The notes: a model not told the origin generated them from the letters alone. Counted from the stretch's first letter, positions 49,601 through 60,543 are shown. The stretch: DNA of 64,000 nucleotides from Tipula vernalis (GCA_958295665.1 OY282560.1:41603044-41667043); one strand, 5' to 3'. Numbers and translations are program-made.

Positions 49601-52600
49601 TAGAAGAGCTTTTGGGAAATCGTGGGGCCTGAGCGCCAAAATGTTAATATCTATTTATATACCGTTGATTTTACCAATCCTCTCCTACGCCTTCCATTGT
49701 TTGGTGGCCAGTGGTTAAATTAAAAAATAAAAATATTGCTTGTAGAACCATTACTGCTACTCCATTTTATTTATTTATTTTATTTTATTTACTGCTAAAA
49801 TTTTGGGACGCCATTTTTTGAGCTTGAGCTCATTTATAAAAAGGCGTCGGTATACAAAAAATTCAGTTGTAAAAATTCCGGGTAAAAGTCAGCAGCATGG
49901 CACGTGGTCCTTATGTCCTTCATTTCTTCTTTATTGCCATTTTTTATCTTTCCGAAAACTTGAATTATCCCTGCAGCGTTCTAGTCTAAAGATTTGTACT
50001 TTAAGGTTTTATAAAAATTCTAATTTTGTTTTTTATTTTAAGAAAATTAAAAAAAATATTGTCCGCCTGACTCAAAAGTCAAAGCCAACTCCACTTCTTG
50101 CTATGGAGTTTATTTTGAGTGCATTAATGCATGGAGAGTTTTAGGCATAATTGTGGGACATAGACTAATCTTTAATAAATAGTTTTCATTGATATCAGAA
50201 ATTGATAAGGTTAATAATAGGGTATTGCCTGAGTTTAACTTCGAAAATTTATTCTCGGCGGTTTATCCATCGAGAGATTTGTGGTCCTCGCAGTAATTGC
50301 TTAAAACTTTATCGGAGTCTATTGCCTTCTTTTCAGATGGCTCTTGCTCTGAACTTAGTACTGGATTTGGAACGTAATGCCCTCAGAATGATTTCAGATC
50401 TTTTGGTAGTCTGGATTTGCAGTACACTGTCTTCAGGCGGAAATTAATAGCTTTAACTCACAGTGTTATTGATGCTTGGAGTCTTGCTATTAACAACAAA
50501 AATATTTTTTTCTGGACGGATAGTAAAGCTGTGCAGAATTCATTGAAAAATCCTTTGACTATTTCCAAACTTGTTAAGGACTGTAAATATTTTCATCAAC
50601 CTTCTTTTTTCTAATAATAAAGTTACTGTCTTATGGGTATCGGCTCATTGTGAAATTGAAGGTAATGAAATCGCCAATTCCCCAGCCAAGGCTTGTTCGC
50701 GATTAACACTAATCGGTCCAGAACCAGCGGCTCCCTTATATTTTAACAACGGTAAGAAAATTATAAAAAACTTCGCTTTCAAAAATCTAAATCTGAATTG
50801 GCGTGCTACTTCTGGTTGCCGTAAAGCGAAGCCTTCTTTATTAGTGAGCCTGATCGGAGGTTTAATAAGTTAGTTTTACCTTTAAAATAATACCAGCTCA
50901 GAATACTGGTCGGAATTCTCACTGGCCATTGCCGTTTTAAGGACCGTCTACATTCGTTAGGATTTGCTCAAGATAATATATGTGATTACTGTATGCAGTT
51001 GTCCGGCTTTCGAAAGTTTTCGTTTTCAATTGTTTAATTGTAGGACTATCGATATAGGTCGACTGCCTTCTCTCCCTTGGTTTAAACTGATCCAGTTTGC
51101 CAGGGCCCTTCTGGCATTGAGATCGGAACCTTTATGGGTTCCAACCAATTTCAATAATAATAATAAAGATGCGAAAGCTGTTGATATTGGTATAATTTAA
51201 GTATTGGTATAACATAAAAGCCAGTGTTTAGATTGACACATTTCGACATGATTCAGCAACCTTGTTGGATTTTGTGGCCTAATAATGTCGCAATCAAGAT
51301 CTACTTAGTAGTAGAGAGCATCCCAAAGTTAGCCTGGCTTTGGGTGTTTTAATTGGTATAGGGTCAATTATGCCCAGTAGATCTTATTGCTAGATATGAC
51401 CCACAACATAAAGACATATAAAGTTATGTTGTTGGTCTCCGGGATATTGATTATTTTGTTATTGTTAATTTTGGACTTTTCCAGATTGCAGAAACAAACC
51501 CAAATAAATCATGTAATAGTTTTTAAGAAATGTCTATTCCCTCAAGATATCAGGTCAATGATGATTTTATAAACTCTAAAATTCAAAAAAAGCATAAAAG
51601 TTATACAAAATATACTGAAGCAATATTTTTTGTGTAGTGAACCCTAAAAAACAATTTTTTTCCTTTACTAAACGAGGAGCTAAAAATTCGAGTTTAATTT
51701 TTTCATACGAATTTGAACCACCCTAATAAACACACAGCTCGACAAGTAAAGAAAATGGCAAGACGTGACCACCAAGAAACAATTAAAACCCATTCTCCAT
51801 CAGAGCGAAACGTTAGAATTGGTATACGGAAGCTGCAATAAAAGCACTCCTGATGTATTCCAGCTAAACTGCTTAATGGCAATATATATTCAGAAACTTC
51901 AAAAAGCTGAAGTTTACAATACTGGCAGAATATCGCAAAAAATTTAAAGAGGGCATACTCGTAACAATCTCAAAGGAAGGTGACCTAAGAGAATGTGTGA
52001 ACTGGCGAGGCATCACTCTCCTCAACAAGAACTCTCAAAAGAAAGTACTAGCAATGATGAATGAATTTCACCACCAATTAAACATCAATGAGCAAGCTGG
52101 CTTTAGTACAGGAAGAAGCAATGTATAATGTAGGGAAGATTTGCAAATACTACAATTCACGAGGAGTACGACAAGTATCATCCATAGTCTTGTCATTTTA
52201 AGTGACGTGGGGCTAAAGTGGTGCAGAAATAAAATCTTTTTTTAACAACAATAATATTAATTTAATCAATTAAAAATTTAAAAAAAATATTGACAACATT
52301 TAAAATAATAAAGAATAAAAATAGTATGAAAGAGTACGTAAGATGTTGAGAAATACATATGCCTTTGGTCGTGCCTTAGTAAAAAACAGATGATGCCTGA
52401 ACAAAACTAGAAACACGCTCAACACGCTTCATAAGATCTGAAATGTGTCTGTACTGGTAAGACATAACTAAAAATGGTCAATTTCATCAGTACTGTTGCC
52501 TGATTGTGAAACTTTGGAAAAACTTGCAGAAAATTTCTTTAAATTTGTGAACAAATACCTAATACCCTATTAGCCAGACTAGGTTTTAATAAATCCGATT

Positions 52601-53512
52601 TAGCTAAACACGATCAGGTCTCTTTGCCTGAAATGAAACGCGATTAGCAAAAGCTGCAGTTGACATACTGCCATAGAATAACTACTTAGTAGTTGTTCTA
52701 TGGTACTGCGTTAAGTGACGAGTATAGTATGGGTGGTTTTGATGAAATAACGGGCCTTATAAACAGGCAGCAATGTCATTAGAATGTCATTCACAAGAGA
52801 AGAGAAAAGTGGACAACAAAGATCTGGAAAGATATTACCTAAGGTCCTAAATGCTGTTCCGGTTCAATAATATGATCTTATCAGGTATTCGACCCAAGAG
52901 GGTCAGAGGGGGGTCAGAGAGTAATTCTAACAAGAGATTGTTGCGGTTAACAGAGTTCTTGTCGAAGATTAACGAAGCTGATGAATGTTGATTTTATACT
53001 CTCATCATTTTGCCAGAATCGTCATTATGATGGTCAATCGCTCTTGCAATATAATCACATAAAATATTTCTAACTGCTTTCAAATTCAACTAAGTCTGGC
53101 AGACTGTGTAGGCCCTTTTATGAACCTGTTTTATTTGTATTTTTTTTTTTTTTAATTAAATTTTAACAAAATAATTATAAAATTAAATGTCCCAATGAAT
53201 TTCGAGGACGAATCCTTATTATAATAAACAATTCATAATTTCAGAATGTTAGATGATTTCGGCAATGAATTGGAGAATACAGATTCAAAATTAGACACAA
53301 CAATGAAAAAAGTTGCTAAAGTTCTACACATGACAAACGGTAAGTGTATTGTGTGTGAGCAAACAAAATATAAATGTGTTGGCTAAAAATTGTATAAATT
53401 TATTTTAAATTTTGTATAATCATCCCTTCATTTAGATAAACGTCAATGGCTGGCTATTTGTATATTATCCGCAATTTTATTAGTTGTTATACTATTATTT
53501 ATTATACTTTAA
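43633..53512 (+). CDS. Syx6: Syntaxin-6 (Qc-SNARE)
   Basis: Five exons: 43633-43667, 43836-43993, 47177-47735, 53245-53339, 53436-53512, giving 307 residues. Exon 1 starts [11 protein letters not shown]. Exon 2 gives the N-terminal three-helix domain with [22 protein letters not shown]. Exon 3 completes it ([12 protein letters not shown]), then an Asn-rich insert around residues 133-160 that is specific to this lineage. The SNARE motif runs [15 protein letters not shown] to [13 protein letters not shown], with the central-layer Gln in DEQAV. Exon 5 encodes the tail anchor [21 protein letters not shown]. The protein acts in trans-Golgi/endosome fusion. Intron 2 is AT-AC (see separate entry); the other three are GT-AG. 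Introns 2 and 3 (3.2 and 5.5 kb) are swollen by transposon relics. Confidence 0.93.
44805..46800 (-). pseudogene. Decayed BEL/Pao retrotransposon pol, antisense in Syntaxin-6 intron 2
   Basis: Minus-strand fragments in pol order from right to left: [12 protein letters not shown] (near 46670, protease/RT junction region), [17 protein letters not shown] (near 46480, RT N-terminal), [17 protein letters not shown] sequence (near 46190), [10 protein letters not shown] (near 46040, catalytic YVDD) and a C-terminal DUF5641-like block, [20 protein letters not shown] (44880-45080). Frameshifts and stops separate them. BEL/Pao is recognised by the NLPP-W-GR motif and the YVDD context. LTRs were not identified. 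Confidence 0.8.
45210..45548. repeat. Inverted repeat, about 70-bp arms
   Basis: Left arm 45210-45279 and right arm 45478-45548 are near-perfect inverted complements (cagggctgggatattctaac against cagcccaggt and its left neighbour on the other side), separated by about 198 bp. It sits inside the BEL/Pao relic and so was inserted into it or is a foldback left by rearrangement. Confidence 0.75.
47736..48449. other. Syntaxin-6 intron 3, left part: no feature seen
   Basis: Starts with the GTAAGT donor. AT-rich then mixed-composition sequence without a supported frame; it may hold the far 5' part of the LOA-like relic that follows. Confidence 0.4.
48450..51180 (+). pseudogene. Decayed LOA-like retrotransposon in Syntaxin-6 intron 3
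   Basis: Broken frames follow the same order as the element at 21309-29267. ORF1 end: [12 protein letters not shown] and GWRVVRCN near 48700. RT start: [16 protein letters not shown] and [18 protein letters not shown] at 49060-49260. RT thumb: [15 protein letters not shown] and [17 protein letters not shown] at 49525-49680. RNase [15 protein letters not shown] near 50510 and [16 protein letters not shown] near 50640. The tail is [10 protein letters not shown] near 50910. Catalytic RT blocks are largely missing. It is older and shorter than the other copy and has the same orientation as Syntaxin-6. Confidence 0.8.
51935..52130 (+). pseudogene. Reverse transcriptase fragment of another non-LTR family
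   Basis: One frame reads [20 protein letters not shown]...[27 protein letters not shown]. The KGD-x3-C-x-NWRGI-x-LL block and EQAGF-x-GRS are RT motifs of RTE/CR1-type elements. Nothing matching lies either side, so this is a 5'- and 3'-truncated relic. Confidence 0.65.
52131..53244. other. Syntaxin-6 intron 3, right part
   Basis: AT-rich, no gene. It holds a 33-bp near-perfect palindrome at 52671-52703 and, at about 52555-52612, a repeat (taataccctat ... aatccgatttagctaaa) that recurs inverted near 61752-61800. The intron ends ATTTCAG at 53244. Confidence 0.6.
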
Positions 53513-55085
53513 TTTAATAATATTTAAAATTAAATTTAATTAACAAAAACAATTATTTATTAATCCACACACTTAATTTTAAGACAACATTACTGTATAA
53601 TTTAGTAGAAATATTTTGTTTTAGGTTTAAGTACATAATAAATAAATAATTAAAGAGGATAACCAAATATTTATAAATTAATATTTAAGTCTATATAAAC
53701 AAAGAAAAAACTACTTTTAATTATTATTATTATTTAAAAAAACAAAAACAGAGATTATAATATTTATTATATTTAGATCAAAATGGCCATTGTTTTAACA
53801 AATAAATAAACAAAAACTAAATAAATAAAAATGTGTGTAATAATTTTGCTAAGTATGTATATTTAAAATGGTCGAGTGGCGGTAAAATGGAATCGACTTA
53901 TTTGATCAATCCCACTTTACTTCCTTGACCATTGTACTATATATTGTAATGTGATATTAGAGTATATATTGTTATTTGGAACTATGTATGTAACTATTGT
54001 AACCTGTAAACTAATTTTATGTGCTTTGTTTTGTTTTCAAAAAAAAAAAAAAAAATCTTTTAGTTTAATTTTAGTTTTACTGAAAAATATTTTAGGTATC
54101 AGAAGGTTGCGGGATATTATTTCATCGGTGCTGAGACCATGGAACATATTAAACGAACAATAAAGAGTTATTTATATTATTAGTGCCTTAGGCTTAATAA
54201 TTTATTTTTGACCTAATCAACAAATTAAATTCATTGACATTAAATATAATTTGCGTCTATATCCTAAAATTCTAGATATTTCCTCTATGTATATAGTTCC
54301 AATTTATGACCAACACAGAAACAGATAGATACATTCCAAATTAGAAAAGTAAATTGGTTAAGATTTGAGAATTCTTTGGGTAGAATAATGGTTGAATATA
54401 ATTGCAATACACTTTTAATTAACTAAACGAAAAATACTGTTAGGATGGATCGGAATTCGCTGTACCAGTACCAAACAGCTTTCTTTAATTTCGTAACGGG
54501 GTCACTACAACATTTCGGCCTTAATTCTTAAAAAAAACATGAAAGGGATTGACAAAATTTGCTAAATTACATATTTAATATCAACTTAAAGTACTTTATG
54601 GCCACTTATCTCGCATTGCAAAATCTTAAATCGCACGATTTCATATAAAAATTATGTTTTTTGCAGTAACCTATTGCCACAAGGCGCAACAGCTTAAAGC
54701 CTCGATTTAACGAGTAGAGAAAATCCTACAAAGTTCTACCAGAAAGTATAAGAATATACAAGAGGGGGTAAGAATATAACTGGCGCTTAAAATTATCAGC
54801 GGTAAAAAATTTAAAATCGTTGATCGTCGCATGACGTATTACTACCATACATTTAAATTGTATAATATACATAAATTTGAATTTGTGTGTATGTAGGTTT
54901 ATGCATATAGAAACTAGAATGAAGAACATAGCCAGTAAATGGATAAAGAAAAATGCTGGATTGGTCAAAATTATTAGGCACTCTACAATTTGCAACATTA
55001 CACTCATTCGAGATGAAAAATAAAACTACTTTTGTTGTCTTAATTCATGTATTGTATTAAAAAATAAAAATAAACAAAATTTCTA
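53513..55085. other. Region downstream of Syntaxin-6, no gene seen
   Basis: AT-rich DNA with likely Syntaxin-6 poly(A) signals (ataataaataaataa near 53637) and a run of 17 A near 54040. A small imperfect hairpin at 53869-53935 has aatggtcgagtgg against ccttgaccatt. The stretch gcctcgatttaacgagtaga near 54700 recurs diverged at 58748. Confidence 0.5.
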
Positions 55086-55328
55086 TTAGTATTTGGTGTG
55101 TCCACCCTTTACTTTGATGACCGCAGCAATCCTGTCCGGCATGCTGCGCACAAGTTTCTTGCAGTCAGCTGCAGTAATCGCATTCCATTCGTTCTTTAAG
55201 GCGTTTTTTAATGACGCCTTGGAGGTTATGCTATGTCCCCGTATCTTCCGCTTCAATATACCCCAAAGATGCTCGATGGGGTTTAAATCTGGCGACTGCG
55301 CCGGCCAGTCGAGCGGGACAATTTTCTT
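55086..55328 (-). pseudogene. Tc1/mariner transposase, C-terminal fragment
   Basis: About 80 codons on the minus strand end at TAA 55088-55086. They contain PLDWPAQSPDLNPIEHLWG, with the third catalytic acidic residue in NPIE, and the tail MPDRIAAVIKVKGGHTKY, both characteristic of Tc1-type transposases. The frame upstream of WPAQSPDL is gone, so most of the catalytic domain is missing. The retained piece is unbroken. Confidence 0.88.
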
Positions 55329-55479
55329 TTGTTTAAACCAACGCGTGGTGGTCGCCGATTTGAAGATGAAGATTTTATATGTACATTGTACATATGCCTA
55401 CGTACTTTAATGATAAGATTCATCAAAATGACTGACTGGAGTAACTGAAAGATAGTGAGAAGTATTGAGAATCTAATTT

Positions 55480-56010
55480 TTTCTGAAATGAATAAATTCA
55501 AAGAGGTGTTTGACTGACTGACTGGTTGTACCTGATTGGCTGATAAACTATCGAAAGTAGATCTACAGTTGAATTTATCAGTAATAAATAAGTTCAAAGA
55601 CACGCTGATTCACTGGTAAACGATCGAAAGTAGATCTACAATTCAATTTATGTAATGAATAAATTCAAAGAGATGACTGACTTGTTGATTGTGACTGAAT
55701 GGCTCGTAAACTATTGGAAATGAACCTGCCGTTGAATTTATCAGTAATGAAATAATTCAAAAAAATGATTGACTGGCCCGTTATGAACGATTGGCTGATA
55801 AACGATCTGAAGTAGATCTACAGTTGAGTTTATCAGTAATAATAAATTTAAAGAGATGACTGACTGATAAATGATCGAAAGTGGATCTGCAATTCAATTT
55901 TATCTTTATCTGTAATGAATAAATTCAAAGAGATGACTGGGTGGTTATGCTTGTTTGACTGGTAATGATCGAAAGCAAATCTGCAAGTGAATTTATCAGT
56001 AATAAGTAAA
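55480..56010. repeat. Degenerate minisatellite of about 90-100 bp units
   Basis: Five to six units contain, in order, gaataaattcaaagagatga, ctgactgg, a gattggctgataaa stretch, cgaaagtagatctacag and ttgaatttatcagtaa. Units start near 55483, 55585, 55655, 55745, 55840 and 55915. Short internal deletions vary unit length. No coding value. Confidence 0.75.
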
Positions 56011-56065
56011 TAATATTCCCATAATTTCTGCATAAAACAAACAAATATATATTAACATGTATATG

Positions 56066-56136
56066 ATGAGATAGACGAGGTAGTAAGGTGATACAGTGGA
56101 GTGAAGAAGGTCTGCAGTTCGAATCTAAGTAAAGCT
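56066..56136 (+). other. tRNA-like module, outer, left arm
   Basis: gaggtagtaaggtg resembles a D-arm/A box and cagttcgaatct a B box, 40 bases apart. It pairs with a better-preserved partner at 57310-57238 (minus strand, B box gagttcgagtcc). The acceptor stem is not evident, so I do not call it a tRNA gene. Confidence 0.5.
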
Positions 56137-56283
56137 AACGAAAAATTTGTTTTTAGATGAAAAATTTTGAATTGGGGATAATCCGAGAAGATTCATCGGG
56201 ATCGAGATCGCTACAAAAAAAAATTTGGTATACAATTCGTGGAAATAAAAAAAAATCAAATTTTTGCTTAAAAAAAAATAAAG

Positions 56284-56356
56284 TCGGAAGTTTGAAGAAT
56301 CGAACTCCAAACCTTTCGCACACCACTCCTTCATCTTACCACCCAACTACTCATCT
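56284..56356 (-). other. tRNA-like module, middle, left arm
   Basis: Minus strand reads ggtggtaagatga ... gagttcgattctt. Its partner is 57001-57072 on the plus strand. Outer and middle modules align without gaps from gatgwg to the B box (62 bases), so they are paralogous. Confidence 0.5.
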
Positions 56357-56477
56357 CTAAATAATTTCTACTGTTTTTCGTTTAAATTACTGATTTTTAA
56401 TTAAAAAGGCAATCATAACTCAATCAATAGCAACGGGTAAATAGAAAATTTGGAGCTGTTTAATACAAAAAAAAAAA

Positions 56478-56592
56478 TCCTTCAGCTGCGAGGTTCGAAC
56501 TCGAGATCTCAATCGTTTTAATCTGCTCTCTTACCATAAGAGAGCAGAATAAAACGATTGAGATCTCGAGTTCGATCCTCGCAGCTGAAGGA
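56478..56592. other. Inner pair of tRNA-like modules at the palindrome centre
   Basis: The two inner modules meet at the centre, forming the hairpin ctgctctctta/taagagagcag. Each ends in ctcgagttcga(a/t)cctcgcag, a good B-box/T-arm match, then ctgaagga and a run of ten or more T, the form of a pol III terminator. Left module is on the minus strand, right module on the plus strand. Confidence 0.55.
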
Positions 56593-56654
56593 TTTTTTTT
56601 TTGTATTAAAAAGCTCCAAATTTTCTATTTGGGTGGTTGCTATTATGCCTTTTT

Positions 56655-56950
56655 AATTAAAAAAAGTTAATTTTTATTTACCAGGTAAGCAGAAATTAAA
56701 AAAAAAAAAAATTTTTTTTTCATCAAAAATCGCAAAATTTTTTTGTCATTTTAACAGGCGAACAGAAATTACAAGAAGGTAGAATTGTCAGCAATATGAC
56801 TTTATTTTGTATGTTCAAGTGTCACATAACTTGAAGTGGCACGTTTTGATACAAAATAATGTCACGTTGCTGACAATTATGTTGTTTTTTAAATTCTGTT
56901 CGCCTGGTAAAATAACAAAAATTTTTATGCGATTTTTCACCAAATGCGAT
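56655..56950. mobile_element. Nested foldback element with caggcgaacagaa ends
   Basis: ttttaacaggcgaacagaaa near 56750 and its inverted counterpart ttctgttcgcctggtaaaat near 56900 flank further pairing (gaattgtcagcaa/ttgctgacaatta, ttttgtat/atacaaaa), with the centre near 56825. It occupies only the right arm of the larger palindrome, so it inserted after the palindrome formed. A related ccaggtaagcagaaatt stretch lies at its left edge. Confidence 0.6.
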
Positions 56951-57000
56951 TGATTTTATCAGATTTATTTAAACGAAAAACTGAGTAGAAATTATCTAAA

Positions 57001-57072
57001 GATGAGTGGTTGGGTGGTAAGATGACGGATTGATGTGTGAATGGTCTGGAGTTCGATTCTTGAAACTCCGAC
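57001..57072 (+). other. tRNA-like module, middle, right arm
   Basis: Plus strand ggtggtaagatgac ... ctggagttcgattct, followed by ccgacttta and a long T run. It mirrors 56284-56356. Confidence 0.5.
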
Positions 57073-57237
57073 TTTATTTTTTTTTTTTTTTTAAGAAAAA
57101 ATTTGATTTTTTTTTTATTTACGCCAATTTATTCGAATTTTACCAAATTTTTTTTGCAGCGATCGACTCGATCCCCCCGATAATCTTCTCGAATTATCTC
57201 CAATTTTTTCATCTAAAAATATGTTTTTAACGTTGTC

Positions 57238-57310
57238 CTTTGGTTGGACTCGAACTCCAGACCTTCGTCACTCCACTCCATCACCTTACTACCTCCGCTA
57301 CCACATCTTA
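57238..57310 (-). other. tRNA-like module, outer, right arm
   Basis: Minus strand ggaggtagtaaggtgatgga ... ctggagttcgagtccaacc, with a 4-of-5 bp T stem. It mirrors 56066-56136 and is the clearest of the six modules. Confidence 0.55.
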
Positions 57311-57587
57311 TGCAAGTTAATATAAATTTGTTTGTTTTATGCAATCGTACAGAGCAAAATAAATGTCTCTGTTAGGGCATACGTACTACATTTAGTACAA
57401 AGTGTTTCTTATACAGTTTTCTTGTTATAAACAGAATGCAGATAAATTTTTCGTTGCTTATTTGCAACTATGTTGGTTTTTCAAATATATTCTTACCTCA
57501 AATGTACCTACCATTTTCTTTTCGATAACGTATTAAATTCTCATCCTGTAACCATTGTAAATTATAAAAATACAAAAAACGCACGAT

Positions 57588-57900
57588 TGCATAAAACAAA
57601 CAAGTTTATATTAACTTATATATGATGTGGTAGCCGAGGTAGTAAGCAGAATCATTTGTGTTTGAGATTTTACTTGCCTGGTAGGCAATTGCATTTTTTT
57701 TGATGATTTTGCCCGAAGATTTTTCAGTTTTTCAAAAAAATTATTATTATGTTTGTAATTCTGCTTTCCTGGTATTAGAAAAATTTGTTTCTAATGAAAA
57801 TCCTCGATCGAACAAGAAAGAACAAGTTGGCAAAATTCTCACAAAAAAAATTCAATTCTACCAGGCAAGCAAGAATCGCAGCAGTTATAAATAATTTGAA
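57588..57900. repeat. Third copy of the palindrome end and linked inverted repeats
   Basis: 57588-57646 repeats the palindrome's outer end (attgcataaaacaaacaa, then gaggtagtaag), then breaks off inside the outer tRNA-like module. The following sequence has inverted copies of the cctggta motif: acttgcctggtaggcaa at 57671, attctgctttcctggta at 57759 and attctaccaggcaagca at 57855. Confidence 0.6.
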
Positions 57901-60490
57901 TAAAGGAGGGTTCGTTTCTGTGTTAAAACAAAAAGTAGAACACTTTGGGTTTGTGTTATATCAGAAAGTATAAGAATATATATTTCTAAAAGTATATGTG
58001 TTCAATATCAACACAATGTTACAATTGTTTATGTATTGTATTTTTTATGTTGTTAACTTGGTCGTCACTCGTCCGTATATAATAGCGACGATCATCGTAG
58101 TTCCAAAAATTGGAATATGTTGTGTGTCGCTACAAAAAAATTACCATTCAAGAAATACACCACTTGAATTATCTTATATATTCCCATAATTTCTGGTTCT
58201 ACCAAAAGTTTAGTAGCGCCGATACGAAACGAAAAATATTTCTCTGTGATCGGTGTGAATTTTAGAAGAGGTCATACAATTTGAGGTTTCTTTGAAGTTT
58301 GATTTAAAATTTTGGAAAACATGTAGCGAGGTTTCCATCAAACATTTTCGCAAGGCTTATTTCTAACTTTTCTCTCGATTATCCGATGGAAAACAATAAA
58401 ATAAACTAAATTTTTTACTGAAAAGTGTCGGTCTTTTTAATAGAAGTACCAACTCAAAATTGTCAAATATGCGAATTTAGTCTGGATAAAATAATTGTAA
58501 GAGTTTGTCGGAGGTGCCAGGCATATTTACTTAAACAGTCAAAATCCTGAATAAAAATATGATTTTATCGTTTAAAGAAACTACCTTTGTCAAACCTTGC
58601 CAGTCAATGAATTTTCAAATTATGCATTTCGAAATGGTGATTTCGGTCGTGTAAAATACCTTGCAATTCATATTTTCGAAAGATTTTTTTCTGTCCAAAA
58701 TTTTGGTATTATTCAAGCCAAACACCCCAGAGCATAAAAAGTAATGAAAGCCTCAGTTTAACGAGTATAGAAAGCCCTTCAGAGCTCAAACCAAAATTTA
58801 GTAGACATCTACGGAACCTGTTTACAAGAAACGCATCTCAAGGCGTAACTTTATAATTTGAACTTGACAAATTCTAAATTTGGATGTTGTTCTACAATTT
58901 TGATTTAAAATTCAAAAATTTTGATCTGGGAGATATGTACATATAGGTTTTTCATCAAGACCAAGAGTTTTCTCAAGGCTGACTTTTAATTTTTCTAACC
59001 GATATGCTAATCGAAAGTTGTCAAATATGCGCCCTCAATTATTTAATCTTGATGTAAAATTTTAGATTCATGTCTAAAGAATATAAAAATACGATTTTAT
59101 AATTTAAACGACTTTTGTCAAATACTGTTCGTAAAAGATTTGTCAGCCCAAAATTTTGGTATTATTCAAGCATCCCATCCCGTCATTTAATTTTGCCTGT
59201 TAAGAAAAAATTATGGAGGTCGACAGTATTAAATACCTTCACCTTATTTGATATCAATATTCTGAATTTCTTTTTTTGCCAAAAACTATGAATTCAGACC
59301 GGCTGAATAAAAAAACTCGTCGACTGCAATACAATTTTTACAGTAGGAGTTCTGAATCTTTAGTTCTATGTAGACAAAGGCTTTGATATTGAGGCACTGC
59401 ATAAAATCCAGCCTTCCTCATAGACTAATAGGGGGGCTATTTGTGAATTCGATTCGAACGTCTGGGTCGAAAATGTCTGGCATACGTTTATGTTCAAGGT
59501 AAATTTTGCCAGTTGAGAAAATGACGTAAGATGAGCTCTTTTAGTAATGGAAACGACTTAAGCTGTTTGACTCAGGTCGATTTTTTTCTTTAAACTTCCG
59601 ACTTTTCATTCCAAGACTACATTTTCACTGCCAGACAGTTAACGGATAGTTTCCTTGCGAGATTACTTTTCGATTTAGTTGTCATATAAGAAGAGTGCTT
59701 TCTTTTACGAAAATCATAGCAAACAGAAGAAGTTTCCTTTTCTAATCTTTTTCAGAACATTCAAATCTATATTCTGTCTTCATTTGGTTTGGAAAGTGTG
59801 GGATTTAGGCGAAATGCTTTTATAACAGATATATCAAACATCAAATGAGATGATTCCATTTCTGAAATTACAAAATTGCTAAATTTTAAATAGCCGATTT
59901 AAAAGCCTAAATTCTTAACTTTTACTTAAAATGTAGCTTCTAAATTTTCGCCGATTTGTATCAGATAACGACCGAGGTCGGATTTTTACTCTAGCGTATT
60001 TTTTTCCTGAGTGGCATGGAAATAATACATTCACCATAAATCTTAACAAATTTCTTCGTTAATACTTGAAATAATATTTTAGAATCGAATTCTTGTTTGA
60101 GATATATCGAAAAATGAAAATTAAGAAAGATTTTGGGAAATTATGCAACTTTCAAAAATTCACATTGCACAAATCCAGCCTCGTGACGATGATACACCTT
60201 TAGATTTTGAGCTTGTTGGTTCCAACTCATTATCTCATTAACTCAAGATCAGATTTTATGATCAGAGATCCCTGTTCATCTCCACAACTCCCCCCCCCCC
60301 CTTCCTTAGAAGGTACAAATCGAATTAACCCTTTATTATATTCTAATATTGATTATTTATGATCTAATATTTTTACTTTCTTTTACTCTAGTAAAATAAA
60401 GTATAGTAATCATGAAAATTTTGGACCTTGAGATTTTTAGAGATTTATCTGTTTTGAGGTCCCCTGAGTCCGAAAAAGTGAGTTTCGAAA
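57901..60490. other. AT-rich non-coding region with a diverged duplication
   Basis: No supported frame. Segments recur in the same order at two places: caaggct near 58350 and 58975, tgtcaaatatgcg at 58461 and 59019, and ccaaaattttggtattattcaag at 58695 and 59148. So 58290-58730 and 58870-59180 are likely old duplicates. A run of 13 C lies near 60288-60301. Confidence 0.55.
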
Positions 60491-60493
60491 TGG

Positions 60494-60543
60494 TGTCTGT
60501 CTGTCTGTCTGTCAGTCTGTCCGTCTGTCAGTCTGTCTGTGTC
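60494..60543. repeat. GTCT microsatellite
   Basis: About twelve gtct/gtca/gtcc units in a row. The flanks (aaaagtgagtttcgaaatg before, cggttaaccggaagtggcca after) look like part of an interspersed element, but I cannot assign it. Confidence 0.9.

Larger units (their letters stand above)
56029..57343. repeat. 1.3-kb palindrome (foldback) carrying tRNA-like modules
   Basis: The left end begins tgcataaaacaaacaa and the right end finishes in its inverted complement. Arms 56029-56533 and 56537-57343 pair around a 3-base centre at 56534-56536 (cttaccataag). Arm matching is interrupted in the right arm by about 290 bp near 56655-56945, itself a foldback. Each arm carries three tRNA-like modules with a B-box-like gttcga core (listed below), in alternating orientation and bounded by long T runs. 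It has no protein-coding capacity. I do not recognise the family; candidates are a foldback transposon that captured tRNA-like SINE units, or an inverted duplication of a SINE cluster. Confidence 0.8.

Noticed and set aside
53869..53935. Possible tRNA (ggtcgagtggc)
   Set aside because: No B box and no cloverleaf; only a small imperfect hairpin.
55283..55603. 106-residue minus-strand frame over the minisatellite and Tc1 end
   Set aside because: Different frame from the Tc1 transposase and built from repeat units (SLNLFI repeats).
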